A stretch of DNA of 64,000 nt from Gordionus sp. m RMFG-2023 (Eukaryota > Nematomorpha > Gordioida > Chordodea > Parachordodidae), in NCBI RefSeq assembly GCF_954871325.1, contig NC_088775.1, positions 65,015,561 to 65,079,560 of the forward strand, in the 5' to 3' direction. Positions 42,834 to 54,611 of this stretch are shown here, in pieces. A program made the translations under genes and the position numbers. The notes beneath the pieces were generated by a model. It saw nothing but the letters and a program-made list of their open reading frames with translations, made no database searches and was not told where the DNA came from. How positions within the stretch are numbered: the stretch's first letter is position 1; the number at the start of each line of letters is the position of its first letter.

Positions 42834-43576
42834 GTAACTTTTATCTGGTGATTTAATTATTATGTCATATATAGGTTTATTATTCCTCCTAGTATACTTG
42901 CAAAGGCAATTATTTTTAAAAACATGGGCCTTATGTATTATTTTTATCGAAATATATATATTTTTTTAAACTGGATTTGACACTACTCCAAGCACCACAA
43001 TCATCAACATACGCATTGCTTTATATTATTAGTATTATTAATTATATAATATTTATTATTTTTGATACCTATTGGTATAGAATTTAAAATATTTTTATTT
43101 AAGATGATATCACTACTATAGCATGGTAAAAAATTTTTTATTTTGTGAAGAGTTTGATGATAAAATGTTCTTTATTATTATGAAACCCTTATTCCAAAAT
43201 TTTTATATACATTTATTTTTTAATTACCATTACCTTATATTTCTTATGAATGTTTAAATTTGTCAAAGTTATAGCATTTATTTATAAATATTCAATAAAA
43301 AGTGTTTTTTGATTTGATTTAAACTGCTAAAATGACTTAAATCACATTTTATAAAAATTCAAAACATAATAATTTTTGTTATAAAAATATACAAAATTAT
43401 AAATATGAAGATAATATACAAAATAATAAATATAAAAATAATAAAGAAAATTATAAATATGATTTAACATATCTTGGATGTTTGGCTCATAATCCTAAAA
43501 TATAGATTAAATATTTTAATTTCATGTTATAATACATGTGGAGATATTTGTACATAAATAGCATCTTTAGATTGTT

Positions 43577-43831
43577 TCAAACTGAAACTTGCTTCAGTGT
43601 GCTTATATATATATCCTCCACATTTTTTTTTGGCCAGTAAAAATCTTTAACATATTTAAGGTGCTTGCTGTTCATCATAGCAGCACCTGAACCTAAAATA
43701 TAAAATAATATTTATATAATCCCTTCCCATTTGACTATACTTGCAGCTGTATCTCTATATTTAAGGTCACTATTACACCACAAATGTCTATAAGGTCTTA
43801 TATTTTCCATCAATTGATATTCGTTCGCCAT
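43577..43831 (-). CDS. MADF-like mini-gene, two possible exons
   Basis: MANEYQLMENIRPYRHLWCN then SDLKYRDTAAS fits the start of a MADF (Adf-1 type, Myb/SANT-like DNA-binding) domain: L(I/M)E-V/I-R..P.LW..S...YRD. A 48-bp intron (43693-43740, GTATAG...TTTTAG) would join exon 43741-43831 to 43577-43692 in phase, adding SSGAAMMNSKHLKYVKDFYW and ISTLKQVSV with a stop. Without splicing the frame runs on to KWEGII and stops; W-x-x-I also suits MADF, so the splice is uncertain. MADF frames also occur beside transposases of Harbinger elements. It is much shorter than a full MADF protein and could be a relic. Confidence 0.4.
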
Positions 43832-45150
43832 TTTTATTCCCTCAATTCGCAAAAGTTTAATGATAAAATCTTAAAAGTTTACGTGCGCAAAATCGAAAAA
43901 ATCATTTAGGCCAACATTTTAATTTTCCATTAAAAATGGCTTATATTATTTTTTTCGCTAGATTCGCGCAAATTGCGCGATATAATTTTTATGCAATTTT
44001 TGATATTTAAGACACAGCCTTAAGAAAATTTATAAAATAATAAAAAAAATTCCCAAATAAAATTGTTAAACAATAAAAAGTAGTTAAAGTTATACTTAAT
44101 CCAATTTTTAAAATATTATCAATTAAAGCTAAACCATATAACGCTGGGGCATAACTAAGGATAGGATGCAAACCCATCGCAAATTTGCCTGTTTTCGTAA
44201 ATATCATTACGAATAAAAAAATTTCCCCTATACACCCCTCCCCCCTCTTGCCAAAATGTATACAATATATCACCATAGAGAAGAAGAAAGAAAAATTAGT
44301 AAAATTTACATCGTTTTAAATTAACGGTTGATCGGCTGATTTAAATTTTTTTATAAAAAAAAGTGAAAACGCAAAATTATTTTTATAAAAATCTAATATA
44401 GCCAAAGGCTTAGCCCTAAAGACCTCCAATAAAATTCATAGGGAAACTCACACATCATAATCTCTCCCCCCCCTCCATCACGATATATAATATATGTTGT
44501 TATGGCCTTCTTCAAACTCAGTTTATGTAAAAATTAAGCAAAACAATTATAATGCTTAACTATATCATATCTTTAACCTAAATTACCTGCTAGGTACCTA
44601 GTTTATGTTATATTAAGCAAATTATTAACATAAGTTAACATTTAATTGTAATGGCCCTATGTGAATTTGTAATGTTTTCAAATGTTTAATATAAATCCGG
44701 ATTTTTAAAATCATACCATTTGTGGCCCGAACCAGCAGGTCTTTACTTTAAATAAATCGAAATCTGAAATTCGTTTTTAAAATTCACCCCTCGAAATTTA
44801 GAGGTTTCAAATAATTTAAAGAAAATAAAATAAATTTTGGTTCGCCTTTAAACATTTTCCCCAGTTTTATAAATATATGAAAATATTTTATGGGTATTCA
44901 TGACTGCAAGGATGTTTATAAAATTAGCTTCATATCAGTTATTTCTTTCTTAAAAAAATTTTATTTTTACCAAAAATTTTGCCTATCTTTAAGATCATTC
45001 TTTTATAAAAATATGAAATTATTAAACATTTCCATTTTTAGAAAATTTTTTAAATATCAAATTGTGAAATTTTAATTGAGGGTTTTCGCAATTACCTTCA
45101 AAAATGGTTGGGCCATTTAAAACTTCTTAAAATCAGTTTGAAGATAATAA
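43832..45150. other. Spacer with C-rich patches
   Basis: Contains GCGCAAATTGCGC (palindrome, about 43967-43979), an AGGATGCAAACCCATCGC word near 44163 like MITE family 1 interior, and C runs near 44235 and 44465. No gene recognised; open frames here have no family resemblance. Confidence 0.45.
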
Positions 45151-45660
45151 GGAATCGATAGGAAAAAAACCCCCGGGAAAAACTCCATGGAAAAAACCCC
45201 CGAAAAAAAACCCCATGGAAAAAAAATTAAAAAACATAGAAAATCGTTATTTTTTAAAATTTTTTTCTTGTCAATTTTTCTTAATTTTTTTTCTCAATTT
45301 ATTTTTTTTCTTCCCATTTTTGCTTTAAGTCATTGTTAATCTTTATTTTTATGATCTTTTCTCAATTTTTTTCTTCTCAATTTTCATTTAATTTTTTTAG
45401 TATAACCTAGCAATAATTAATATTGATAAATAATTTTATAAGCGAATGCCACAATCATTAACAGCTATCAAACTCCAAAAAAAAATACTTACGAAAAAAT
45501 ATTCGTAGTAATAATGTCCAAATGTCAAGAATGGGATTTATTTCCTGATCCATTATGGATTTCGAAAAGTCTGCTATGAGTATGGTTAAAACTGTCATTG
45601 GTATGATTATTAATATTTATTTTTTCAATTAGGGGATCACATCATAATCAGAGGATGCCT

Positions 45661-46480
45661 TTACCATTTGTGCCAAAACCCATAGAAAAATTTAAAAGCT
45701 AGGTCTGGAAAGCCAATACAGAACCGATGAAGCCCTAAGCTTTTTTTGTGGCATGATGGACGGCTTAGAATTTGTTCATTTATGTGATATGGGCAATGCA
45801 ATTACATTCCTTAGATCGGTTACTCCGAGCAATGGTAAGGATATTCTTGAATATTTCGATAAAAATTACATTAATAGAGTATCAAGGGAGGTCACACGAA
45901 GCTCACAATCCCAGACAGGTCGAATTGGGCCTAGATTTCCTTCAGAAACTTGGAATGTGAATGAGAGCACTCTATCCGATGAAGAACGCACGTTTAATCA
46001 ATGAGAAGGTTGGAATCATCGTTTTAAATAATTAGATGCATTAGGAGAACAAGAAATATGGCGATTAAGGATTGTACTAGGAATTCTTTAAAAAGCTCGT
46101 AAACAGAAATCGCTAATAAATATCCGCTAAAAAAATTTAGTTACAAGGGTATAATAATATAGATTATAGAATATTTTGGAGTTAAATAAAACTTAATTAT
46201 GGATATTTATAATAAAAAAGATTACATGATCAAAAAACTCTCTCAATTTCATCTGGTTGGGAATAAACACCCATCAATCTGGGTATTGATTAAAAAAATG
46301 AAATGCGAGGTGGCTGCCGATGAAACATAACTTATGGAGTGTAGGTAGTTGGACACCGAAAACAAAATCGCAGACAATACCCAGATTCGGCTAAAGAAAC
46401 TTTGCGATGAATACCGTGATGGGGTGCGAAGCCATCCAGATTTTATGAGGGAGATTTCCTTCAATATTCTTTGTCAACCC
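45661..46480 (+). pseudogene. MULE transposase C-terminal half
   Basis: QYRTDEALSFFCGMMDGLEF, NGKDILEYFDKNYINRVSRE, GPRFPSETWNVNESTLSDEE and RTFNQ follow the MULE pattern YFDxTYVNG...PPxFPxxxWNVxxxT...RTNN..EGWN, and EGWNHRF follows after a stop. Further on, GIDFKKMKCEVAADET, LDTENKIADNTQIRLKKLCD and YRDGVRSHPDFMREI are the C-terminal helices. The catalytic Glu in EGWN is present, but stops before it and after it make the gene dead. The main frame is 45753-46004. Confidence 0.78.
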
Positions 46481-46806
46481 ATATAATTATTATTCTAAAT
46501 TATTAAATTTGTATATACTAGGCCTATTCAAAAACGAATTCGAATCAAATAGTAACGAATCGAATAATTTACTATTTGAATTCGTACGAATAATAAAATC
46601 TACTATTTGTATTCGATTCGATTTAATCGAATTAATTTTTTTAATAAAATAAATCATACTCAAATATATTGACAAATTTTTTTATTACAAATTTGATTTT
46701 AAACAGAAAAAATTATAATAATATGTAATCAATAATCTGATAATAAATAATATATAATCAAGTTATAAACAAAATTTAAATGTATATTATTAATTTAATT
46801 TATAAT

Positions 46807-47055
46807 TTAAGCCAAAAGGCAAAGAGTTTTTCTTTTATTTTCTTCCTTATATGACATGCGGTTTTTTGACAATAAATTAGTTCCAACTGAGAAAAGCCTA
46901 TCACAAGCAGTTGATGTTCCTTGTATAGATAGATAATCCCTTGCCATTTTCGGGGGATCCGATATGCATTTGCCTTCCACCACATACGAATCAACAATGT
47001 CTCTTAGTTTTAGAATTGAAGGATCTAAAATTTTTAAAATTTCTTTGGATATCAA
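46807..47055 (-). pseudogene. hAT family B transposase C-terminus
   Basis: ISKEILKILDPSILKLRDIV then ARDYLSIQGTSTACDRLFSV and LLSKNRMSYKEENKRKTL. TSTACDRLFS is the hAT dimerisation signature (S..A.ERLFS). It is joined to an upstream segment that is far away in the fuller copy at 53202-55753, showing the internal deletion. Confidence 0.85.
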
Positions 47056-47590
47056 ATTAATTACATGGGCAAAGCATCGGATGTGCCCTATTTTTATTAA
47101 TGGATATTTTAAAGAAAATGTATCATTAAATGTTTTATTATTAGTTGCATTATCTAATATATTTTATTCTCTAAATTATAAATTTTAATTATTTTAACAA
47201 AGGCTTTAAATATATTTTCACCTAAATGTGTTTCATTTATTGGACTGACATCCAAAATTATGTTATTTATTTAAAATTATCATCAATAAAATGGGCTGTT
47301 AGCCCTAAAAAAGGAACCTGTGTTGCTAGTCCAAATGTCAGATGAAAAATTAATCTGACTCTTATTTTTATATATTTTTCCTTTACCAACTGTTCTTTTT
47401 CCGCAAATATATTATACATGTGCAATTTAAGAGTATTGGAGCATATTGATTTTACAGAACAATCAAGATCACTTATAAAATTTTTAAAATCATTTGAATT
47501 AATAATTTTAAAAGGTATATTATTATTTATCAATAATTTTAATAAATTATCCTTAAAATTAATTTTTATTTGAAGAATTTGGTGTAGACT

Positions 47591-47851
47591 TTAAAAAATG
47601 TCAATTTTATTATTTTTTTTACTAAGGTGTGAATGAAACCTATTATAATGATTAATAAGAGGAGATGTTGTTTTGCCTTTACATTTTATAATACTCTTGC
47701 AATGATTGCAAGCAGCCTTTTCACCGTCTTTAAGGATTTGATATTGATCCCATATGATTGCTCTCTTTTGTGAGGAAATTTTCTTATCTTCAACATCAAG
47801 CATAATTTCATCAGAAGCATTCTCCTCTAACATAATTAAGCTAGCTAACAA
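47591..47851 (-). pseudogene. BED-finger N-terminus of hAT family B transposase
   Basis: An 86-residue frame: MLASLIMLEENASDEIML, IWDQYQILKDGEKAACNHCK, SIIKCKGKTTSPLINHYNRF then HSHLSKK. W...Y, Cys-x2-Cys, L..H and a second His give a full BED zinc finger, which binds the transposon's ends. A near-identical frame is at 55117-55365. Confidence 0.85.
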
Positions 47852-48889
47852 TAATTATTGTAGAGATGTAATATATTTTTATATACCTCTGGTTTATGTA
47901 ATTTTTAATATAATTTATTATGAGATTCAAAAAATAAACTTTTCGTGAGATTCAAAAAATGTGGCAAATAAAAATTTAAATTTTCACTCGAAATTTTTGA
48001 ATTTGTGCTAGAATTTTTATAAACACAAACACATCACCTATCAGATTAACAGGTCAACAAATAGAAATGACAAATGTTAGATTTATTAAACAATTTATTA
48101 AATATTACGAATAATTCGTTTTAGTCGTATTCAGATAAAACAAATAATTTATTATTCGTATTCGTAATTATTCGAATAGATTCAAATTATTCGAATCGAA
48201 TATTCGAATTATTTTTGAATAGGCCTAGTATATACATAATGATGATTTATCAATAAAATAAACAGATCTTATTGCAAATTTTGTCAAATTTAGTCTACTT
48301 AATATATTAATTAAGGATGGATATTGTATTTATTACTATAGAAAATAATTCTAACGAAAATAAGTAATACATGGGTTATTTTACTGGGATATTTTTTTTC
48401 CCAGTACCAATTTGAACATCAGCATTTTTTCTTGTTTAAGCATTTTTTATGGAGGGTATATGAGTAATCTTTAAATAATGAATTGGGGCCTAAAAAAATT
48501 TATTATTAAATTATATTTTTATATTATTTTCTTCTAAAATACTAATTTGTCTATACTTAAATCCAAATAAAATTATTAGATCTTAAGTAAATTTGAAAAA
48601 AAAATTCAGGGTTTTTTTCCCTTTTTCCGGGGGTTTTTTTCCGGGATTCCATATTTTCAATTCCTGTTTAAAAGAATAGTTATCCTTATAATTTTTTTCT
48701 GAGCATTGTAAAAATAATCTATTGTATTCATTTCTTTTTTATTGTTATCGTGTCACATTTTCTTTCCAAATTGTCAAAAATGGATTTGACTACCTTTTAT
48801 GTTATTGTTGCTAAATTATAAAAGTATCAAAGTTACTAGTCTTGTTAAACGGTTAGTTTTTAAAAATAGCCAACCCAATTTTATCCAAA

Positions 48890-48970
48890 AATATTACAAG
48901 CCTGGAGATTTATCGGATAGATGGCAGAAAGGGTTGGACATCTATTAACTCCAGGCTTAGGTAATATTAT
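48890..48970. repeat. Small inverted repeat, AATATTAC...CCTGGAG ends
   Basis: AATATTACAAGCCTGGAG faces CTCCAGGC TTAGGTAATATT, with about 40 bp between. It shares its outer word with the inverted repeat at 3606-3681, and ACTCCAGGCTTGGG recurs near 50200. Confidence 0.55.
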
Positions 48971-49541
48971 TTTGGCTAAAATCTTAATTTAAATTCGGAT
49001 AAATCGAATCATTTAAACACTAAAAGCTACTGTAAAAAGAGAAGATTTTTTATCCATTGTAAAGATATTGAGAATATAAAACAATTGACAAGCAGTAAAA
49101 AATTTTATTAAGTAAGGGCTACCATTATAAGAATTAAAAAATAATGAAAAAAATGATAGTAGAAAATTAACAAGTACCACAAAATAATAATTGTGTAAAT
49201 CGTACAAGAAAAAATTAATGTTTAATTATCTCCACAAAAATAACTCTCTTTAAAAAATTAAAGTTTACATCCTCTGTAATGCTTTTCTCAAACATTTCGC
49301 ATATCTAATATATATAATCTCCTTAATCAAAACATGATCGTTTTCATATCTTCCTAATGTCTTTAAAATTTAAGGAGACTATATAGTGTAATGTTATTTT
49401 TTTGCTCTCTACTAGAGTCGAACCACTCAAAGGCATATGTTCTAAGCATGCACCAACTTGAAAATTATTAAATTTAAAATATTTATTATATATATATTAA
49501 TTAATAGCTGATATTTTAAAAATTTAGCCGTTTATTACCAT
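48971..49541. other. A/T-rich spacer
   Basis: Nothing recognisable; short antisense open frames have no resemblance to a family. Confidence 0.45.
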
Positions 49542-50963
49542 ACTAGCTGACGGGGTTGAAGGGTAATTATTTAGTTTGTGAGTATGGTACTAAATATACT
49601 TTATTAATAAATTTTATATAAATATTAAAATTTAGGAGAAAAAGAGGTAAAATTGTCGCAATATAAACCGTGAGAATGTATTAGAAATATCAAAATTTAA
49701 ATTTGTGATATGAATCATATTGGGGAAAATTAAAAATAGAGATGCCTCAAAATATTTGAATATATGGGGTAGACATTGGCCTGAAATTTTTTTTTTGCAG
49801 ACATAGCCAGGCCTGATCAAAAAACCAAGTCGCATGCAATTTTCATAAAGTTTTGCCATTTATTTTTATTGTAATTTAATAAAAATGTCTTAAATTTAAT
49901 TTTATATTTAGAATAAAATTTAGGATAGAAATCATATTGGGTAAAATATAAAATAGAAATGCTTGAAAATTTTTTAATTTTAAACATGGGCTAGATATTA
50001 GGCTGAAAATTTTTTTTTGCAGAAATCGCCATCCCTGATTAAAAAACCAAGCCCATGCAACTTTCATATTCTGATTTTATTTTTAAATGAATTATGACTT
50101 TTATATTTTATTTCAGTTCTCAACTAACAAAATTATTATGGTCTTTGACGGGCTTGAGAAAATTTCCCAAACAATATGGTTTTCAGCTACTTACCTAACT
50201 CCAGGCTTGGGAAAAAATTACAAAATTATTATGGGTTGGCCCGGTCTGAGAAAAAAAATTTCAGGCCAATGTCTGGTCCATATTTAAAATTAAAAAATTT
50301 TCAAGCATATCTATTTTAAATTTTACCCAATATGATTTCTATCACAAATTTAAATTTTTTTCTAAATATAGAATTAAATATAAGATATTGTTATTAAATT
50401 ACAATAGAAATGAATGGCAAAAATTTTATGAAAGTTGCATGGGACTTAATTTTTTGATCAGGCCTGGGTATGTCTGCAAAAATAATTTCAGGCCAATGTC
50501 TACCCCATATTTAATATTAAAAACTTTCCAAGTATCTCTATTTTAAATTTTATACAATATGATTTCTATCACAAATTTAAATTTTATTCTAAATATAAAA
50601 TTAAATTTCAGACATTATTATTAAATTACAATAGAAATAAATGGCAAATTTTGGGAAAGTTGCATGGACGTGGTTTTTCGATCACGCCTATCTGAGTCTG
50701 CAAAACAAAATTTTGAGGGCAATGTCTATCCCATATTTAAAATTCAAAAATTTTGAAGCATCTCTATTTTTAATTTTACCCAATATGATTCCTATCACAA
50801 ATTTAAATTTTATATTTCTAATACTTTTAATGCTCAAGGGTTACATTGCAACAATTTTATCTCTTTCTCTCCTAAATTTTAATATAAAGCATATTTAGTA
50901 CCATATACACAAATTAACTAATTACCCCTCAACCCCGTCATTTTTGACGGGTTATTAGCTAGT
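49542..50963. mobile_element. 1.4-kb foldback element, Helitron-like end
   Basis: The two halves are inverted copies of each other. The left tip CTAGCTGACGGGGTTGAAGG and right tip CCTCAACCCCGTCA face each other, and the interior has repeated units of roughly 230 bp (ATAGAAATGC, CATGGGCTAGAC-like, TTTTTTTTGCAGA, ATCAAAAAACCAAG) in minus sense on the left and plus sense on the right. The right tip adds a hairpin CCCGTCA TTTT TGACGGG, then TTATTAGCTAG, as in Helitron 3' ends (hairpin, about ten bases, CTRR). No helicase gene. The Helitron link is inference. Confidence 0.65.
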
Positions 50964-53193
50964 AATAGTATAAAAAAATATATAAAAAAGCTAAAATAAA
51001 CATTAATTCTTTAATTTTCCTAATATTCAAATTAGTTATATAATTCATGTAATCACAATAGTTAAAATTGACCTATTGAATAGCTCAGAATTAAAACTGA
51101 AATGCTAAAAAAAATCCATGTTTAGAATAAATACTCAATGCTCAGAAAAAACCCTGAATGTCCGGAATTATTTCTCAATGATCAGATATAAACTGAATTT
51201 CCCAGAAAACGGATAGTCATTTTAAAGATAAATAGCTAAGAAAAATATATGAAACAATAAATATTTTTCCCATAGAACTATTTATTTTAAGAAAATAGAC
51301 ACTATTACCGACTACTGCGATATTGCTTTTCACGTTTGTATCCCAATATTGACTTAGCGATAATAATTTTGCTATATTTGATTAGTAATATAGTTCACTA
51401 TTTGTCTTCGCGATAATAACCTCATAAAAGTTTCGATATCTTAATGTTAAGTTAAATTTAAAACTGTATTGAGTTTGAAAAAATTTTAAATACATAAAAA
51501 TTTAATCAGAATTTTTAGGTAAATTTGATAAATAATCTCTCTCAAAGATTTTTGTTCAAATTTTTTGAAGATCAAAATAATAAAAATTTTATAAATAAGT
51601 TTCAAATTATCTTTACCAAAATGTCTATTATACTTTTTGAATATTATTTTAAAAATATGACTCTCCCTTTAAAAAAACTCTCTTTATGGCTACCCCGACT
51701 CCTATTTCTTCGTTGGTTCACTCCAGAACCCTAATTGAAAATACTTTAAGGATGTTAACATATTTTTACTCATTTCTTCAAAATAAAGTTAAAATAATAT
51801 TTGTGAAAAACGCCATTTTTCAATATTTCATCTTCACTGAAATTATAATATAACATAAAAATTCGAGAGAAAAAATCGCAACTTAATAGTCAGTGGGCAG
51901 TAACGCGAATACTTGTATTTAAAATACTAAATACCTTTTTGTATTTAGTATTTACTCGATTTTAGCAAGTATTTAGTATATGTATTTTAAATTCTAAAAA
52001 ATATAAAAGTTTTTATATTTATCACGATTTTAAGACTAATACAAATACATTTTTATTACAAATTAAATTATAAAATGTAAATCCATATTTAATTATTTTA
52101 TTAAATTTGTGATAAGAGTTCGCGAAAAAATATTAACATCTCTCATTTTAAATCCTATTTTAATTTAAAATGAGTATTATTGGAAGCGAAAACACAAGGA
52201 TTTTTTTGAAGATGATAAGGATATAGTATGAGAAAAGAAGTTTTTATATAAAGCTATTATGTTTATAAGATATTTTTGCAGGGATTCTGTGACAACGACA
52301 ACATATTCTAAATTTAATTTGACAATTATGAATGGAATTCATCAAAAATTAATAAATAGTGAAAGCTAAATATAATTTCTACAAAAAATAGCCAAGATCA
52401 TAAAAGCGATTTCATCCTTTCTGCAATTTATTATAGGCACTGTAAAACAATACTAATTGTATCAGAGTTGCTAAAAGTTACCTTTTAAATGGATCGACAC
52501 AGATACATCGTATAAAAGCGTATCTAGATAGTACAATTTGAAAATGTATCTAGATAAAGATACAATGCTTATCATACTTATATACAGGGTTCGCCGTCTA
52601 GAACAGAAACACTTATTATGAGAGCACAAAATACATAAACAACATTTTAATATTTTGTTTTCATTTAATTATAAAAAAAAATTATAAAAAAATGTCAATA
52701 CCACTATTTTTATCGTTCTTTCAAACAAATTCTCATTTAAAATGCGCATTTATTTAAAAATAAAAAATTTTACATTAAATTTATAGTTTATTCATTAAAA
52801 GTTAGCGGTGTATTTATAAAATTATTTCAAAAAATTATAAATAAATTTATTTGCTTAAAATAATTTTGTGCTACAATGGTATTGTTTCTAATCATTATGG
52901 GGCGTTATGGTTAAGCAAGGATTATATTCCTTTAAATGATAAGAATATCCTTCACAATCTTAAACTAATATCTATAGGTTTAATTAAATGTGGGGGAAAA
53001 AAAAATTTAATGAACATTTTTATATTTTTTTTTATATATAAGTTAATATTTTGTATATGTATTTTTTAATTTTTATTATACTAATCTTAATATTTTTTAA
53101 TATATATTTATTTAAATTTTATGCTCATATGAGATCAGGTAAATTTTTTATTCAAATATATTTATTTTTAAGATAAAAAACGTCTAAAATAGT
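50964..53193. other. Spacer with hAT-like subterminal words
   Basis: No gene. CAGTAACGCGAATACTTG at about 51897 is like a hAT tip but has no partner. TGTATCTAGATA words cluster at about 52500-52575 and again just beyond the hAT at 55754-55815, suggesting that the hAT copy 53202-55753 landed in an older element. Confidence 0.4.
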
Positions 53194-53478
53194 ATATAGA
53201 TTAGGCCTATTCAAAAACGAATTTGAATCGAATAGTGCATTATTCATAATTTACTATTTGAATTCGTACGAATAATAAAATCTACTATTTGTATTTGTAT
53301 TCGATTCGAATTAATTTTTTTAATAAAATAAATCATACTCAAATATATTGACAAATTTTTTTATTACAAATTTGATTTTAAACAGAAAAAATTATAATAA
53401 TATGTAATCAATAATCTGATAATAAATAATATATAATCAAGTTATAAACAAAATTAAAATATATATTATTAATTTAAT

Positions 53479-53676
53479 TTATAATTTAAGCCAATTTTTA
53501 AGGCAAAGAGTTTTTCTTATATTTTCTTCCTTATATGACATTCGGTTTTTTGACAATAAATTAGTTCCAAGTGAGAAAAGCCTTTCACAAGCAGTTGATG
53601 TTCCTTGTATAGATAGATAATCCCTTGCCATTTTTGAGAGTATGGGGATCCGATATGCATTTGCCTTCCACCACAT
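53479..53676 (-). pseudogene. hAT family B transposase dimerisation domain
   Basis: MARDYLSIQGTSTACERLFS then LGTNLLSKNRMSYKEENIRK and LCLKNWLKL. This is the C-terminal hAT dimerisation region with the intact STACERLFS box. Confidence 0.85.
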
Positions 53677-53854
53677 TAACGGGCCAGTATCACTCTTTGC
53701 TCTTGGTTCACTCAGATAAAAATCTATTTCACACAGTTGAATATTATTTTGTTTAAAAACAATGTCTAGCCTGTTTTGTTGAATTTTATCCTTATTTGTT
53801 TGACAGTTTAAATTATGAGCTTATAAAATAAAATCATATTTAAATGGGGGTAAA

Positions 53855-54181
53855 TTATATACCTGTATATCTATTGTAAATCTCTTTAAATTTGTCCATT
53901 AACTTGGATATATCAATATCATAATCAACAGATATTGATTTAAAATATTCTACTTTAAGCCTGGGATCTAATATTGTGGTTATTATTGCATCATCGGCAG
54001 TTAAACTATAATAGCCCAACAATTTATCACATGCTACTTTGAAACTATTGTTAAAGGATTTATGGAAACCAGGTTTTTCATTTTTTAGATGTTCAAGAAT
54101 TAAAATATAATAAGGTATAACCAAATTATAAGTAGGATAATTCTCCCCACATATCATATTTGTAGTTTCGTATAAAGGCAA
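53855..54181 (-). pseudogene. hAT family B transposase central part
   Basis: PLYETTNMICGENYPTYNLV, ILEHLKNEKPGFHKSFNNSF and KLLGYYSLTADDAIITTILD then PRLKVEYF. LDPRxK..F is a standard hAT motif before the dimerisation domain. The plus-strand copy at 21751-24115 has the same peptide. Confidence 0.82.
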
Positions 54182-54611
54182 TAGTATAGCTTTAATTTTT
54201 ATAAGATCCTCCCATTCTTCCTATACGTTATCAAAGTATTATATTATTACCTAATTATAAATTTTAGTTTACCTCTGATATTTGTTTTTCTTGAAGAATT
54301 TTAATGTTAGTTATTACTTCATTAACTAATTTTGTTATAGCAGGCTTTAACAATAAGCCCCTTTCAATCATTTGATAGGTGCTATTCCACCTTATTTCAC
54401 AATCCAATTTTGGTTTTAAAAAATTTAGGGGAGGATGTAGGGAACTACATATATTTTAATAAATTTAATTTTTGAGGAGAATTACGAATCATTCTAATAA
54501 TGTTTCTTAGTTTTAGAATTGAAGGGTCTAAAATTTTTAAAATATCTTTGGATATTAAATTAATTACATGGGCAAAGCATCGGATGTGCCCTATTTTTAT
54601 TAAGGGATATT

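Larger units (their letters stand above)
40160..43020 (-). mobile_element. MULE-type DNA transposon (minus strand), interrupted
   Basis: Minus-strand relics of one MULE transposase: NAYVDDCGAWSSVKSSLKK (near 43010), KAHVFKNNCLCKYTRRN, frames 42588-42833 and 42230-42619, then after a nested MITE, 40913-41131, 40645-40866 and 40160-40615. Catalytic markers are ILGFDRTFNLS (first Asp), IIFGTDDEKALHTSI (second Asp), RLLCTRHIKENIKNYL and NNCESMNHVF (Glu). Four or more frame breaks are seen besides the insertion. Terminal repeats were not found. Confidence 0.8.
46519..48227 (-). mobile_element. hAT family B, copy 2 (internally deleted)
   Basis: 1709 bp; ends TAGGCCTATTCAAAAACG and its inverse, exact 8-bp duplication GTATATAC at 46511-46518 and 48228-48235. 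TTCGAAT / ATTCGAATCGAATA words crowd both ends. The minus strand keeps the BED-finger start (47591-47851), a middle piece (47267-47533) and the C-terminal dimerisation piece (46807-47055), but the central RWNS part is absent. Confidence 0.92.
45151..48650 (+). mobile_element. Second MULE, with GGAAAAAAACCCCCGG inverted ends, carrying a hAT
   Basis: Inverted ends: GGAATCGATA then GGAAAAAAACCCCCGG on the left (45151-45176), and the reverse complement of GGAATCCC then GGAAAAAAACCCCCGG on the right (48627-48650). Between them, about 45660-46480 encodes MULE transposase pieces on the plus strand, and a complete hAT with its own target duplication occupies 46519-48227. No flanking duplication was found, so exact borders are uncertain. 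Broken by several stops. Confidence 0.65.

Noticed and set aside
44007-44276. 89-residue hydrophobic minus-strand frame
   Set aside because: Starts in a C-rich patch related to MITE interiors and has no family signature; A/T-rich DNA readily gives hydrophobic frames.
51897-51960. CAGTAACGCGAATACTTG as a complete hAT element
   Set aside because: It looks like a hAT tip, but I found no facing end or target duplication, so it was kept only as a note on the spacer.
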